This document shows, one piece after another, positions 22,903 to 35,330 of a stretch of 64,000 nucleotides of DNA. Each line of letters begins with the position of its first letter. Positions within the stretch are counted from its first letter, which is position 1. Origin of the DNA: Diospyros lotus (Eukaryota > Streptophyta > Magnoliopsida > Ericales > Ebenaceae); NCBI RefSeq assembly GCF_014633365.1, contig NC_068351.1, forward strand, positions 4,078,879-4,142,878, given 5' to 3'. The position numbers and the translations under genes were made by a program. Below the pieces are notes generated by a model. That model was not told the DNA's origin and made no database searches. It saw only the letters and a list, made by a program, of their open reading frames with translations.

Positions 22903-22957
22903 ATCAGAGTAAGTTGTTCCGGTCCTTCCTATCGCTCGAGCGGGATGTTACAGTTGT

Positions 22958-23636
22958 AGATTTTTAAGAAATTGCAAATTTTAGAACAAAAGAAAGTTGC
23001 AATTGTTTTCTTATTATTTGAGAAAGCCTAAATATTTTTTGAATTTCAAAATTCATATTAAACTTTTCTTTAATGACCAGTGTGTTTGGAAGATGTATAT
23101 ATATAGGGTAAGTGTGGAGGCTCAAAGTGTAGAACAAATTTGATAGAGCATTCAAATAAGAGTAAGAAGATTCGAAGTGTTAGAAGTGTGCTAACTGGTG
23201 GAATTCTCAACCGTTGGTAACTTGTTTGTAATTGTCTTTGATTGTAAATTTGTTATTTTTATTCACTTTTTATGTGAGAGAATTGTATTTCCTAGTACTG
23301 TGCTAGTAGTTCTTGCTTAGGCAAGTGATTATATGTTAGTTCTAGTTCCAATTAAATCTAGTGTTGGTTGTACCTCCAATTAAAAACGAGTGTTATTTTT
23401 CTCTAGTGGAACCTCAAGCTAAGTCTTGAGAGAGATGATTAGATTTTTTAGAGCCAAATCTCTATAAATTTCTCTTATTTCTTGTGGTTGTGTGATTTTA
23501 TTGTTATTAATCTTACTGTAATTATCATATATTAAGATTATAAATTTAAGAATTTTCAAAAGAGTTAAAAATTATTAATTAAATTCTTTAAAAAATCCAA
23601 TTCACTCTCCTCTTAGGTATTTTTCTGGGCAACAAA
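22958..23636 (+). repeat. Family R remnant followed by a Copia-like LTR tail
   Basis: 22958-23010 continues family R copy B. From about 23030 the sequence changes to one with an LTR-like TATA (ATGTATATATATAGGG, about 23093-23108) and a U5-like end, CAATTCACTCTCCTCTTAGG then GGGCAACA (about 23600-23633), as in many plant Copia LTRs. It joins family R copy C directly, without a primer-binding site, so it is a fragment or solo LTR. Confidence 0.4.
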
Positions 23637-24413
23637 TTACATTTAGCCTTCCTATTATTTGGACTATTTCACGAAAGGTCCCATGATTTAATTTTTAGCA
23701 TTTAAGGTTCTTGTGATTTATTATTATGTATTATTTTCAAATACCTCATTCAGTTACTAATAATGTTAAAAAAAACTTTACAAAGTCTATAATTCTCATT
23801 TAGAAAACAAGATTTCATTTTAATTTTGTATTATAAACATCCAATAAACATATTGAGTATCAATTATTTAAGGTGGTGTGATTATTTGTTATATCGTGCT
23901 AAGTAAGACATTGTCTCTAACAACTCTCACTAAGTCAAGACAAATAGACTGGAGAACCTTGGAGATAACTCTGAAAACCCCAATTTCGTTACTAACTCGA
24001 TATAGCCAAGCGCAAGAATATTAAAGATAACTCCGAGTTTGACACTATCTCTATCCTATTCAATAAATTTGTCTTTTTAAGGTAATTGAACTTAAAAATC
24101 TTGAAGATAAGTCTTAAATATCTCAACTTATTTCACCTATATAAATATTGGTTCCTCTGCAAGTAAACTAAGAGATTCTTACTGCCCATTACATATTCTT
24201 TACTCATTTATTTTACTAATTAACTTTAGCATTTTGAAGATTATACTAAGAAACCAACCTCACATTTTTTTTTACAGGTGCTTGCATTGAGAGAAAACTG
24301 CGATAATCAAATCCAAATACCATCATCACCTTATTTAGAATCGTTCTCTCTTTTTATTCAATCAAGGTTGCTTTTGATTTTTTTCTCTTCAATTATCTTT
24401 TTCAGATATCTTA

Positions 24414-24945
24414 GACTGTATTCTCTTTACTTTTTAATTTTCAGTTTTGAATTTTGAATTCATTTTCAGTTTTTTGTTTTGGTAGTCAGTTTTTAAAAAA
24501 TTGAAAACGCGTTCTCTTTATCGTTTTAAAAACTATTTTTCAAAACAGAAAATTAGAAAACGTGTTCTCTTTGAAATTTTAAAAATATTTTTTTAATGAT
24601 ATTTTATTCAATAAATTTGATTATTAAGTAAATTATAAATATTTAATGTTAATATATTATTAAAAATATATATACATTTTAAATTTGATGAATTTTATAA
24701 TATTTTATCTCATTACAATAATAAAATATGAATAAATAAATAAATAAATAAATATGTTTTGAGTTTTAAATTTGTTTTGGATGAAAACACTAAAAACAAC
24801 TTTTTGTTGTTTTTAGTTTCCTTTACAATTTTTTTTTTTTTGTTTTCAAAAATACATTTTTAAAAACAACAAAGAGAACGTGTTTTCATTATTTTAGAAA
24901 ATTGAAAACTAAAAATGACTTAAAAACAGTAAAGAGAACGCAACC
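24414..24945 (+). mobile_element. MITE family M, copy 1 (TTA target duplication)
   Basis: This is a 532-bp non-coding element with terminal inverted repeats: the left end is GACTGTATTCTCTTTACT and the right end is the complement of GGTTGCGTTCTCTTTACTG. It is flanked by TTA (24411-24413 and 24946-24948). Family R copy A shows the uninterrupted site (GATATCTTGATTTACGAGC near 20949). The 3-bp TTA duplication and ends suggest a PIF/Harbinger (Tourist-like) MITE. Inside are repeated GTGTTCTCTTT words and a (TAAA)n tract. Confidence 0.85.
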
Positions 24946-24978
24946 TTAGTTTATGAGCATGGCTTGATAAAAAGTTTA

Positions 24979-25505
24979 GGTTGTGTTCTCTTTATTTTTT
25001 AATTTTCAGTTTTGAATTTTGAATTCATTTTCAATTTTCTATTTTGATAGTCTATTTTTAAAAAATTAAAAACGTGTTCTCTTTATCATTTTCAAAAACT
25101 ATTTCTCAAAACAGAAAATTAGAAAACGCGTTCTCTTTGAAATTTTGAAAATAATTTTTTAATGATATTTTATTTAATAAATTTGATTATTTAGTAAATT
25201 AGAAATATTTAATGTTAATATATTATTAAAAAAATATATAGATTTTAAAATTAATGATTTTTATAATATTTTTTTCCATTACAATAATAAAATATGAATA
25301 AATAAATAAATAAATAAATGTGTTTTGAATTTAGAGTTTATTTTAGATGAAAATACTCAAAATAACTTTTTGTTGTTTTAAGTTTTCTTTATAATTTTTT
25401 TTTATTTTCAAAAATATAATTTTAAAAACAGTAAAGATAACGCGTTTTTATTATTTTAGAAAATTAAAAATTAAAAATAATTTGAAAACAACAAAGAACG
25501 TAGTT
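24979..25505 (+). mobile_element. MITE family M, copy 2 (TTA target duplication)
   Basis: This is 527 bp, collinear with copy 1, in the same orientation and only 33 bp away. It is flanked by TTA (24976-24978 and 25506-25508). It starts GGTTGTGTTCTCTTTA; its right end has decayed to AACGTAGTT. The host sequence closes up to AAAAAGTTTACTATTTTAG, matching copy A near 20983. Confidence 0.8.
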
Positions 25506-26173
25506 TTACTATTTTAGAAAGAGAGTACTGTATAGAAAAAGGAGTCGCAAATTTTTAAAAAATTACAAATTTTAGAACAAAAGAGAGTTGCAAATAGAAG
25601 AGGGAAAGAGAGAATGATGATGGGTCACCAAACTATCCAATCCAATTGGAAATGAATGAATTTGACTAGTCATGTTCTGGCACCTCTAGACATTTCGAGG
25701 GTTGTTAGGAAATTTTTCTCAAAAAGGGAAAGGGTTTTTGATATTTAAATTAGTTGTAAATTTTAAATTATACAGTTACGAGAAATATTTAAGTGTACTA
25801 TTTGTTTGCTATGAATGAATGATGGATACTTGAATTGATTTCATGTCTATTCAAATTGAAAGTTCATATCTTTTTGAATTAAAGTTAAAATTAGGCCACA
25901 ACGTTTTCAATTCCGGTCAATCAAAACTAATTTTTAATTTATGACCTTATTAACTCAAGTCTTTTTCAACTGCAATCAATTAGACTCAATTTTTAATTTG
26001 TTACTTTAGTAGCCCAAATTTTTTATTGTGAGGCCAATTAAACCCTAAATAGCATTCCCTTTAGCGCATGGTTTTCACTCAGCTCAAAGGAAAAAAAATT
26101 TTTATTGTATGAAAATAATTTTTTTAATTATTTAAAAAATCATAATTGAAGTTTAGTCTATTGTTGCAACATT

Positions 26174-28634
26174 GAGCCTTTTTGTTGTACTTTAAAAGTT
26201 ATAACTTTTAGTTTCTAACTTCAAAAAAGTGGGAATATAGTATTTATTCTACCTTATAAAATTCTAACTTATAATTTCTACTAACTTTTAGAAGGGGTAG
26301 AAACTGACTTTTTCAAAACTGAGGTACCCCATCTTCTACAACTTCTGATTAAATAGTCACATTTTAATAACAATTGTAACGGCCCGCCTCCCGGAGTCCC
26401 TACCGCGGATAGAGGATCCGTGAGAGGGTCATTATAAAAATGATATCGAACAATGACGCACCTACAACACACACATAACCCTTTTTGAAATCATAATTTT
26501 TCTTTATTATAACATCTCATCATAATCTTTACAACCATTCATCACTTGGGCCCCACCTGGGCTTACATAACATGCGACAAACTCTGAAAACATAAACATT
26601 AACCTTATTAAGACACGATGACACCCAGGATCTAGTTTTGGGAGAGCTCTGCACTGGCTACCATGACTTGACGATCTGGACCCAAACCCCGATGAACACA
26701 CTTGCGATCTCAGGATATGCTGACCTAGAATGATGTAAAACAACATGAGTCGCGAGACTCAACAAGCTCTAGAAAGAAAGGTTACGGGTTTAGGATAGGA
26801 CTCTTCCCATGACACCCCATGCAATTCATGTCAATGAAATCACGCCATGTCATGAGCTATACGTACCTTACTTCTACATGCATAACATAAAATAAACTGC
26901 ACATAAGGAACCAAGGGCCCACATAAGTCAAACATTGGCACTCGGGTCCCACATACAAACCTGTTGTAGCCTAACATAGGCTACCATATCATCATTCTCT
27001 TAGACCAGCCTTTTCCTGACATGGTCGGCTTTTCCTGACATTCAACTTTTGTCTTTTCCTGATACTTGTTACATACTTTTCCTGATTCCCATCATATTCT
27101 CATGTGTTCATCATGTCATACATCACATAATCATATACTTCCGCGATCTTGGTCTTCCCTCGGGCCAACCCCGAGCTAATATCTAAGCCGAGCCGAAGCT
27201 CACATGAGTCGGTACTCCCGACACCTGGCACGGTACTCCCGTCCAGAATAACAGTAATATTAGAACCATGCAATGCAACACATAAGAAATGCAAGGGCTT
27301 CCGTAGTATAAACGTGATGACAAGGCCCCCATAAACCAAGCATCAGGCCCTACTACGCCCACACATAAGAATTCACACATGCGACATGTTCTAAATGCAT
27401 ATGCTCATCTAGGATACCCAAATTGGCTCTTGGACCAATCGGGTCATGTAAATGCTCATACATCCCATCACACACAAAGCATGTCCCCGCGTGAATGCAA
27501 CCCAGCCCTTTGTAGCACACACATCATGAAATGCACAAACCAAGGCGGGAATCTGGAGTACCAGCTCTTCTGGCCGTCTAACGCTTATCGTAACAACCAA
27601 TGACTGGCGCCCATACATCCAGCCATCAACTGCCACGACCCACGATCAACAGTCAGTGGCTTTGTACCTATACCCTTAGACACACTTACTGACATTATTA
27701 ACTTTATATCTTCCCAGCTTAACTTTACATAACATTTCTCCATAACTCATAACTCTTCATGTACATAACCACATAACATCGTAATACCATTCTTATTACT
27801 TTTCATTCACATAAAGTCATCTCAACATACATAATAAACTCTTTAACACATTTTCCTAATTCTAACCATAACCAATTTCTCTAAGAACCTAACCCCAACG
27901 GGTTCGGCATCATTCCCAAGGGAAGCGGAACGATACGAAGCTCCGTAACGGACAGAAAGAATAACACCAAATCATCATTTTCTTAACTCATTCCATTAAT
28001 AATAATCCCATTTAATAAAACATAAGTCATAGGGTAGTTGCCACGCGGAATATTATTATTAATGCGTGGCACTGAATCAAGGTGAGGGAGGGTTTAGAGT
28101 ACAAGAAACCTCAAAGACTTTCACGGGAAATAAATAACGCGAAGAGAGGGTTAGGAGCTTGCCTGAAAACGACTGATTTCAGCCTCTCTTGTGCTCCCGA
28201 TGCGAAGTAAAACGTTTCCTATCAAATAATACAACCGTGACTTAAATCGGTTAGTTCTAACGCGTAAACTATATAATCTAACCGTATAAAATTCATGATT
28301 TAAACATATAACACTTATATAAATTTTACCCACTTACCTGAAAATTTTAAACACCAAATAACCTCAAAAACCCTTTAATTCCCTCACTTTCCTTCCATTT
28401 TCTCGCTGCCGAGCACCTCCTTTCTTCCTCCTCATAGCACCTTCCAATTAAGCCTTTAATGGCCGCTGCTTGCTGCCCAAGACAACCAATTTATAACCTA
28501 ATTAAGTGGCATTAAGGCCACAAAAAAAAGTAGGGTCGAGAAGCGGCCACGTTGCAGCCAAGGCTGCCATCTCTCTTGCGTGAAACGGCGCCCCAAGTGG
28601 CGCCTCCTTGCTGGAAAATTCCAGCAGCCTCTTG

Positions 28635-28665
<31 letters not shown>

Positions 28666-28956
28666 ATATATACACACACGCACATTTTCAATTCAGCAGC
28701 CTTCTCATTTTAATTTTGTTCCCTTTTAACTTCTACTTGCTAATATACTCATTTATATGGACCACATATACTATTAATATATTCTCATGCATGCTTATCC
28801 TCGGTTACCACTTCCAATTTTTCAATTGCTATGTTATTATTTTATTTAGTTTTAACATATAATACATACTTCACATAGTAAATTTTAATAATTATTAATT
28901 ATTTTCAAATAAAATAATTAATTACCCTTAATTTCCTATTTCCTCAAACAATATAA

Positions 28957-28992
<36 letters not shown>

Positions 28993-29474
28993 TTTAAATC
29001 TCCAAATACCCCCATAATCATTTATCTCCAAAATTCGGAATATTACAACAATTTTGTGACAATTTTGTCTATGTTTTTAATAAAGAATTATCCTTGTGTC
29101 TACTCAATCAAGCGTCTCTTTTCTCCATCGCCATCTCTATTTTTGATCTCTTTCCCTCTCTCGCCATCTCCATCTCTCTCTTTCTCGCAATCAAGCATCT
29201 CTCTTCTCATAATTTATTAGTTATAACACTTGAAACTTATACATATATATTAATTAATTTTTAAATTATTATTCTATAATTACTAAGGGTATTATGGACA
29301 ATTATACAAAAATAAATTATTTTACAGTTTATGGTATCAAACACCACAACTGCTTAACTACAACTTATTCTAAATTGCAACAAATAGGTTCACAACTTAT
29401 TCTAAATTTTAGAAGTTATAATCTGAGAAACTGAAAACTATAATTTCTCTAATTAAGCTGCAACAAACGGGATC
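26174..29474 (+). mobile_element. MITE of about 623 bp, split by a solo LTR
   Basis: The left end GAGCCTTTTTGTTGTACTT and the complement of the right end, GATCCCGTTTGTTGCAGCTT, are imperfect inverted repeats (14 of the first 19 match). ATT flanks both sides (26171-26173 and 29475-29477). Removing it restores the family R sequence GTTGCAACATTGTTCATGTTG, as at 21697-21718. The interior holds a 2,673-bp solo LTR plus its duplication. No coding sequence. Confidence 0.75.
26375..29047 (+). mobile_element. Solo LTR, family S, copy 1
   Basis: This is a 2,673-bp block starting TGTAACGGCCCGCCTC and ending GGAATATTACA, flanked by the 5-bp duplication ACAAT (26370-26374 and 29048-29052). A second block of 2,676 bp with the same start, end and order lies at 38362-41037. 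TG..CA ends, 5-bp duplications and no internal region identify solo LTRs left by recombination. The size suggests a Ty3/gypsy-type parent. It contains (AT)n at about 28636-28660 and (TTA)n at about 28960-28991. ORFs inside are not conserved between the copies. Confidence 0.85.
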
Positions 29475-30613
29475 ATTGTTCATGTTGAAAATGATGTTAC
29501 GCGAGATGAAAAACGAGAAGAAGAAATTGACATTCTAGATATCAACTCACAATTGATTGAGAGTTTATTACCAAATTGAAATTTTAGGGATTTGAAATTG
29601 CTAGGGTGGATTTCACAAAGATCACCTCTTTTTCCGTTTAAATTTTTACCTTTTATTAAATAAATGCTTATAAGAAATATTTTAATACATTAATTTTTTT
29701 TTTTCGTTTGAGTTTCGAAAGGAAGTATCTCGACTCACTTCATCTATATAAATGTTGGGACCTCTACAAGTAAACTAAGAGACTCTTACTATTCATTGCA
29801 TATTCTTTACTTATTTACTCTACTAATTAATTTGAGCATTTGAGATTATACTGAAAAACCAACCTCACATTTTTTTTTACAAGTGCACACATTGAAAGAA
29901 AACTGCGGTGATCAATTCCAAATTCCATCATCACATTTTTATTCAATCAATGTTGCTTTTGATTTTTTCTCTTCAATTATCTTTTTTAGATATCTTGGCT
30001 TGCGGGGTTGGCTTGATAAGAAGCTCACTATTTTAGAAAGAGAGAGTATTGTATAGAGAGAAGAATTGCAGATTTTTAAGAAATTGCAAATTTTAGAACA
30101 AAAAGAGTTACAAATAGAAAGAGGGGGGGGGGGGGAGAGAAAGTGTGGGTCGATCACCAAACTATCGAATCTAATTAGTAATGAATGAATTTGAGAAGTC
30201 ACGTTTTGGCATCTCTTGACATTAGGTTGTAAACTTGGGAAAAGGGTTGCTAGGAGATTTTTCTTGGAAAAGGGAAAGGGTTTTCAATTTTAGAGATTTC
30301 ACGAATATCACCACTTCTTATTTTTAATTTTTCTTATCTTTTATTAAATAAATATTTATCAAAAATATTTTAATATAGTAAATTATTTTTTTTTCTTTTG
30401 AGCTCGCAAGAAAAGTATCTCTACTAACTTCAGCTTTATAAATATTGAAACTTCTGTAGATAAACTAAGAGACTCTTACTGCTAATTACATATTTTTTAC
30501 TCATTTACTTTGCTAATTAACTCGAGCGTTGAAGACTATACTAAAAAATCAACCTCACTTCTTTTTTTTAAAGATGCACGCATAGAGAGAAAACTATGAT
30601 GGTTAATTCCAAA
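29475..30613 (+). repeat. Family R, copy D (left of the Helitron)
   Basis: It resumes family R after the MITE and carries two promoter modules (about 29743-29759 and 30434-30447), a 13-G run (30123-30135) and a leader. It is interrupted at 30613/30614 and continues at 35927. Confidence 0.65.
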
Positions 30614-31967
30614 CTAGTGTATCACCCATGCGATGCACGGATATCGTAAGGAAAAAAATAATCGTTAAAGTGAAAGTTACATAATTCAATAGTTATAAAA
30701 AATGAATATCAAAATAAAGAAGTAGAAAATAAATAAAATAATCATATTGCAATCATGAGAAATGAACAAACATACAATAAAATTAGTTTTTCAATTATTT
30801 CGGAATATGTATGCCTCTTTTTGTCTGATCTTTTTTTATTTTTTAACATTTTTTATACTTTTATTATAGTTTTTCTACTAACACATATGTATTGTCTTTA
30901 ACAAAATATTATATCCAACGTTTATAGTATTCGTGATTTGTTAGAGTGAGGTTAACGTCTACCTTTTTTAATACACTATTTTCACTTTGATGCACGAGAC
31001 ACTAAAAATGTGATATGTCTTATTCTAAACTTTCAGTAGCAAGATAGTTGATTACTTAATATAAATGGTGATTTCTCGATCCGTTTTATTAATTATTTGA
31101 TTGAAGATGTTTTTCGTTCGTTATGATTTCAATATTGTGTAAATTATTAAACTATAGCTCAATTGTGATAAATTCTTATGTAATACGCTAAAAAGAATAA
31201 TTTGTGCAGTGAAAAAAAAAAAGAATGCAAATAAGAATGTACTTATGAACATTAAACATCCACTATAAATTAGTAAATTAAAAAAAATATACAAATAAAT
31301 AGAAGTGAAAGAACATAAAAAATGAACAAATACATAAGTATGAATCAGTAAAAAAAAAAAACCTAAGTAATAAAAGAAAACAAAAAACAAGTAGATCAAA
31401 CAAATTGCCTAGATATAAATCCAACAACAACCAAAATGAAACCAATCAGATAAATTTTTTTCAGTTATTCTCGTTCTTGATCATCGATCGAATCTTCTTA
31501 GTTGCATTAGTCAATAAATTGCCAAGGAGAGCCCTTTTGACAAAACACCCTTCATAATTTTTTAATCTATCTATAACTCACGACCCGACTTCAGCGACAT
31601 AATAACCTAATCATTAGATGAAGAAATCTAGAATATAATATCATTAATTAGTACTTACATCATACATATTAGAAACCCCCAAACTTATTTTACAAATATA
31701 GATATTAAATTCTAAAAATTGATGAAGCATATTTTTCTTCTCAATTTCGATCTTTTCAATATTTCAATAAAGATCAGACTCTTACTGTTAAGAAATGTGA
31801 GTATAACACGATAAAACATGTTTTAGCACGTAATCATTCTAAACACATTACAAACCTTAAACACTATACTAACTTGACTTGCTTTTAACATACACATGTA
31901 CTTAGAGATCAAATTAAGATTAATTACCGACTTCATCACACTAAAAACTTCACTATGTTTGCAAATA

Positions 31968-34900
31968 AAGTTAAAAAATAAAATTATAACATTTAAGTTA
32001 TATATAAAATTATAACATTTAAAATTATAAAAAATAAATTTAAATTAATTAAGCTATATATAAAATAAAGATAATTTAAATAATCAATTAATTATATAAA
32101 TGATAATAATCAAATTTTTAAAGTTGATTATCCATATATGACTTCACATATTCCTCCTATCAATCAATTACCACATTTAAGATAGGTCACATGTTTAAGA
32201 AAAAAAATAATGTTAAAAAATAAAATTATAACATTTAGTTATATATAAAATTATAACATTTAAAATTATAAAAAATAAATTTAAATTAATTAAACTATAT
32301 ATAAAATAAAGATAATTTAAATAATTAATTAATTATATGAATGATAATAATCAAAATTTCAAAATTGATTATCTATACATGACTTCACATATTCCTTTTG
32401 ACAATCAATTATCACATTCAAAACATGACAAATTTTTAAAAAATTAACAAAAAAAAGTTAAAAAATAAAATTATAACATTTAAGTTATATATAAAATTAT
32501 AACATTTAAAATTATAAAAAATAAATTTAAATTAATAAAATTATATATATAAAATAAAAATAATTTAAATAATCAATTAATTATATAAATTATAATAATC
32601 AAATTTTCAAAATTGATTATCTATATATGATTTCACATTTGATAATTAATTACCACATTCAAGATAAGTCAAAATTTTTAGAATGTAACAAAAAAAAAAA
32701 AAAAAAACTATTAACTGAAAAACTTAGGTTGCGTTTTCTTTGCTATTTTCAAGTCATTTTTTATTTTCGATTTTCTAAAATAATGAAAACGTGTTCTTTT
32801 TACTATTTTTAAAAATGTATTTTTGAAAATAAAAAAAATTATAAAGAAAACTCAAAAGAACAAAAAGTTATTTTGAGTTCAGCCAAAATAAATTCAAAAT
32901 TCAAAATTCAAAATACATTTATTTATTTATTTATTTATATTTTATTATTATAATGAGAAAAAATATTAAAAAATTCATTAACTTTAAAGTACAAATATAT
33001 TTTTCATAATATATTAATATTAAATATTTTCAATTTACTGAATAATCAAATTTATTAAGTAAAATATTATTAAGAAATTATTTTTAAAATTTTAAAGAGA
33101 ACCCGTTTTCTAATTTTCTATTTTGAAAAATAATTTTTTAAAATGACAAAAAGAACGTGTTTTTAATTTTTTAAAAATAGACTATCAAAACAAAAACTAA
33201 AAATTAAATCAAAAAAATTAAGGTGTTACACAAAATCTGTTCACATTGATATAACTTTACATATTGATTATCCATACATGAGTAAAATTTTTAAGAAAAC
33301 AACAAAAAGAAAGTTAAAAAATAAAATTATAATATTTAAGCTATATATAAAATTATAACATTTAAAATTATAAAAAAAAATATTTAAATTAATTAAACTA
33401 TATATATGAAAAATAAAGATAATTTAAACAATCAATCAATTATATAAAGGATAATAATCAAAATTTTAAAATTAATTATCCATATATGACTTTACATATT
33501 CTTCCTACCAATAATAAAAATATAAAACATAATAAATTTTTTAAAAGAAATATAACAACATATGATAAATATAAATAGCCTATATAAAATATTTTTTATT
33601 TAAAATTATAAAAAAATAAATTTAAATTAATTAAACAATATATATAAAAAGTAAACATAATTTAAATAATCAATTAATTATATAAATGATATTAATCAAA
33701 TTTTTAAAATTAATTATCTATATATGACTTTACATATTTCTTCTATTGATAATAAAAATATAAAACATAATAAATTTTTAAAAAGAAATATGAGAACATA
33801 TGATAAATATAAATAACCTATACAAAATATTAATTTTGTCAAAATAATTTAAACGACTTATTTAAAAAACTAAATTTAAATTAATTAACTAACATATATA
33901 AAATTAAGATAATTTAAATAATTAATTAATTATATAAATTATAATAATCAAAATTTCAAAATTGATTATCTATACGTGATTTCACATCTTCTCCACATTT
34001 AAGATAGGTCAAATTTTTTTGAAAGTAACTACAAAAATAAAGTTAAAAAATAACTATTAACTAAAAAACTTAATACTATGACGACTTCCAAAATATTAAA
34101 TTGTTACACAAAACCTATTCATATTAACAAATCAAAAAAATGATTAAAATTAATTGATTAAAAACCAAAAACACGGTTAAACTAATTAAATAAATGATAA
34201 TAATCAATTAAGTTATATATAAAATTATAACATTTAAAATTTTAAAAAATAAAATTAATTAATTAAACTATAAAATTATATAAAACTATAACATTTAAAA
34301 TTATAAAATAATAAAATAATTAAACTATATATAAAATAAAGATAATTTAAATAATCAATTAATTATATAAATGATAGTAATCAAAATTTCAAAATTGATT
34401 ATCCATACATGATTTTACATATTCCTCTTAGAAAACTTAAAATTAAAAAATAACTATTAATTAAAAATTTTAATGCTGAGACGACTTCCAAAGAATTAAA
34501 TTGTTACACAAAATTTGTTTGCATTGACAAATCAGAAACATGGTTAAAACTAATTGGTTGAAAATAAGAAAATATGGTTAAACTAATTAAATAAATGATA
34601 ATAAATAATTAAGTTATATATAAAATTATAATAAAATAAATTTAAATTAATTAAACTATAATTAAATAATTAATTAATTATACAAATGATAATAATCAAA
34701 TTTTTGAAATTGATTATCCATACATGACTTCAGATATTTCTCCTGACAATCAATTACCACATTGAAGACATGTCAAATTTTTAAGAAAGTAACGAAAAAA
34801 ATAAAGTTAAAAAATAAAATTATAATATTTAAAACTAAAAAAATTAATTTAAATTAATTAAAACTATATATAAAATAAAGATAATTTAAATAATAAATTA

Positions 34901-35330
34901 ATTATATAAATGACAATAATAAAATTTTTAAAATTGATTATCCATACATAACTTTACATATTCCTCCTGCAATCAATTACCACATTAACATAAGTCAAAA
35001 TTTTTAGAAAAAAAAAGTTAAAAAATAAAATTATAATATTTAAGTTATATATAAAATTATAACATTTAAAATTATAAAAAAATAATTTTAAATTAATTAA
35101 ACTATATATAAAAATAAAGATAATTCAAATAATCAATTAATTATATAAATGATAATAATCAAATTTTTAGAATTAATTATTCATATATGACTTTACATAT
35201 TCTTGCTGTCAATAATAAAAATATAAAACATAATAAAATTTTCAAAAGAAATATTACAACATATGATAAATATAAATAGCCTATACAAAATATTAATTTT
35301 GTCAAAATAACTTAAATGACTTATTTAAAA
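31968..35330 (+). repeat. AT-rich tandem array inside the Helitron (about 243-bp unit)
   Basis: The unit contains ATAAAATTATAACATTTAAG, AAATTAATTAAACTATATA, AATCAATTAATTATATAAAT, and a less AT-rich TGATTATCCATACATGACTT then CACATATTCCTCC segment. The first three starts (31981, 32223, 32468) are 242 and 245 bp apart. About nine or ten degenerate units follow, some shortened. A MITE (32727-33217) interrupts the array. Confidence 0.8.
32727..33217 (-). mobile_element. MITE family M, copy 3
   Basis: This is 491 bp, the same family as 24414-24945 but inverted: GGTTGCGTTTTCTTTGCT at the left and the CAGTTTTGAATTTT-type end, degraded, at the right. TTA lies on both sides (32724-32726 and 33218-33220). 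It is inserted in the Helitron's tandem array. Confidence 0.75.

Larger units (their letters stand above)
22315..22952 (+). mobile_element. Complete Cassandra TRIM retrotransposon
   Basis: This is a 638-bp element with two 226-bp LTRs (22315-22540 and 22727-22952), both starting TGTAATACCCC and ending GGGATGTTACA. The LTRs differ at 4 positions. It is flanked by the 5-bp duplication GTTGT (22310-22314 and 22953-22957). A tRNA-Met primer-binding site and a purine tract bound the 186-bp internal region, which has no ORF. Each LTR carries a 5S-rRNA-like sequence, the defining trait of the Cassandra family of plant terminal-repeat retrotransposons in miniature. Being non-autonomous, it must be moved by enzymes from other elements. 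It is inserted in family R. Confidence 0.96.
23627..26170 (+). repeat. Family R, copy C (interrupted by two MITEs)
   Basis: It is collinear with copy A (20210-21700) apart from two TTA-flanked insertions (24414-24945 and 24979-25505) and a small insertion near 23974-24013. Its promoter module is at about 24138-24152. It is split again at 26174 by another MITE. Confidence 0.7.

Noticed and set aside
31968..35330. Regularly repeated DNA that could suggest a CRISPR array
   Set aside because: The units are about 243 bp, degenerate and without unique spacers, in a plant nuclear transposon.
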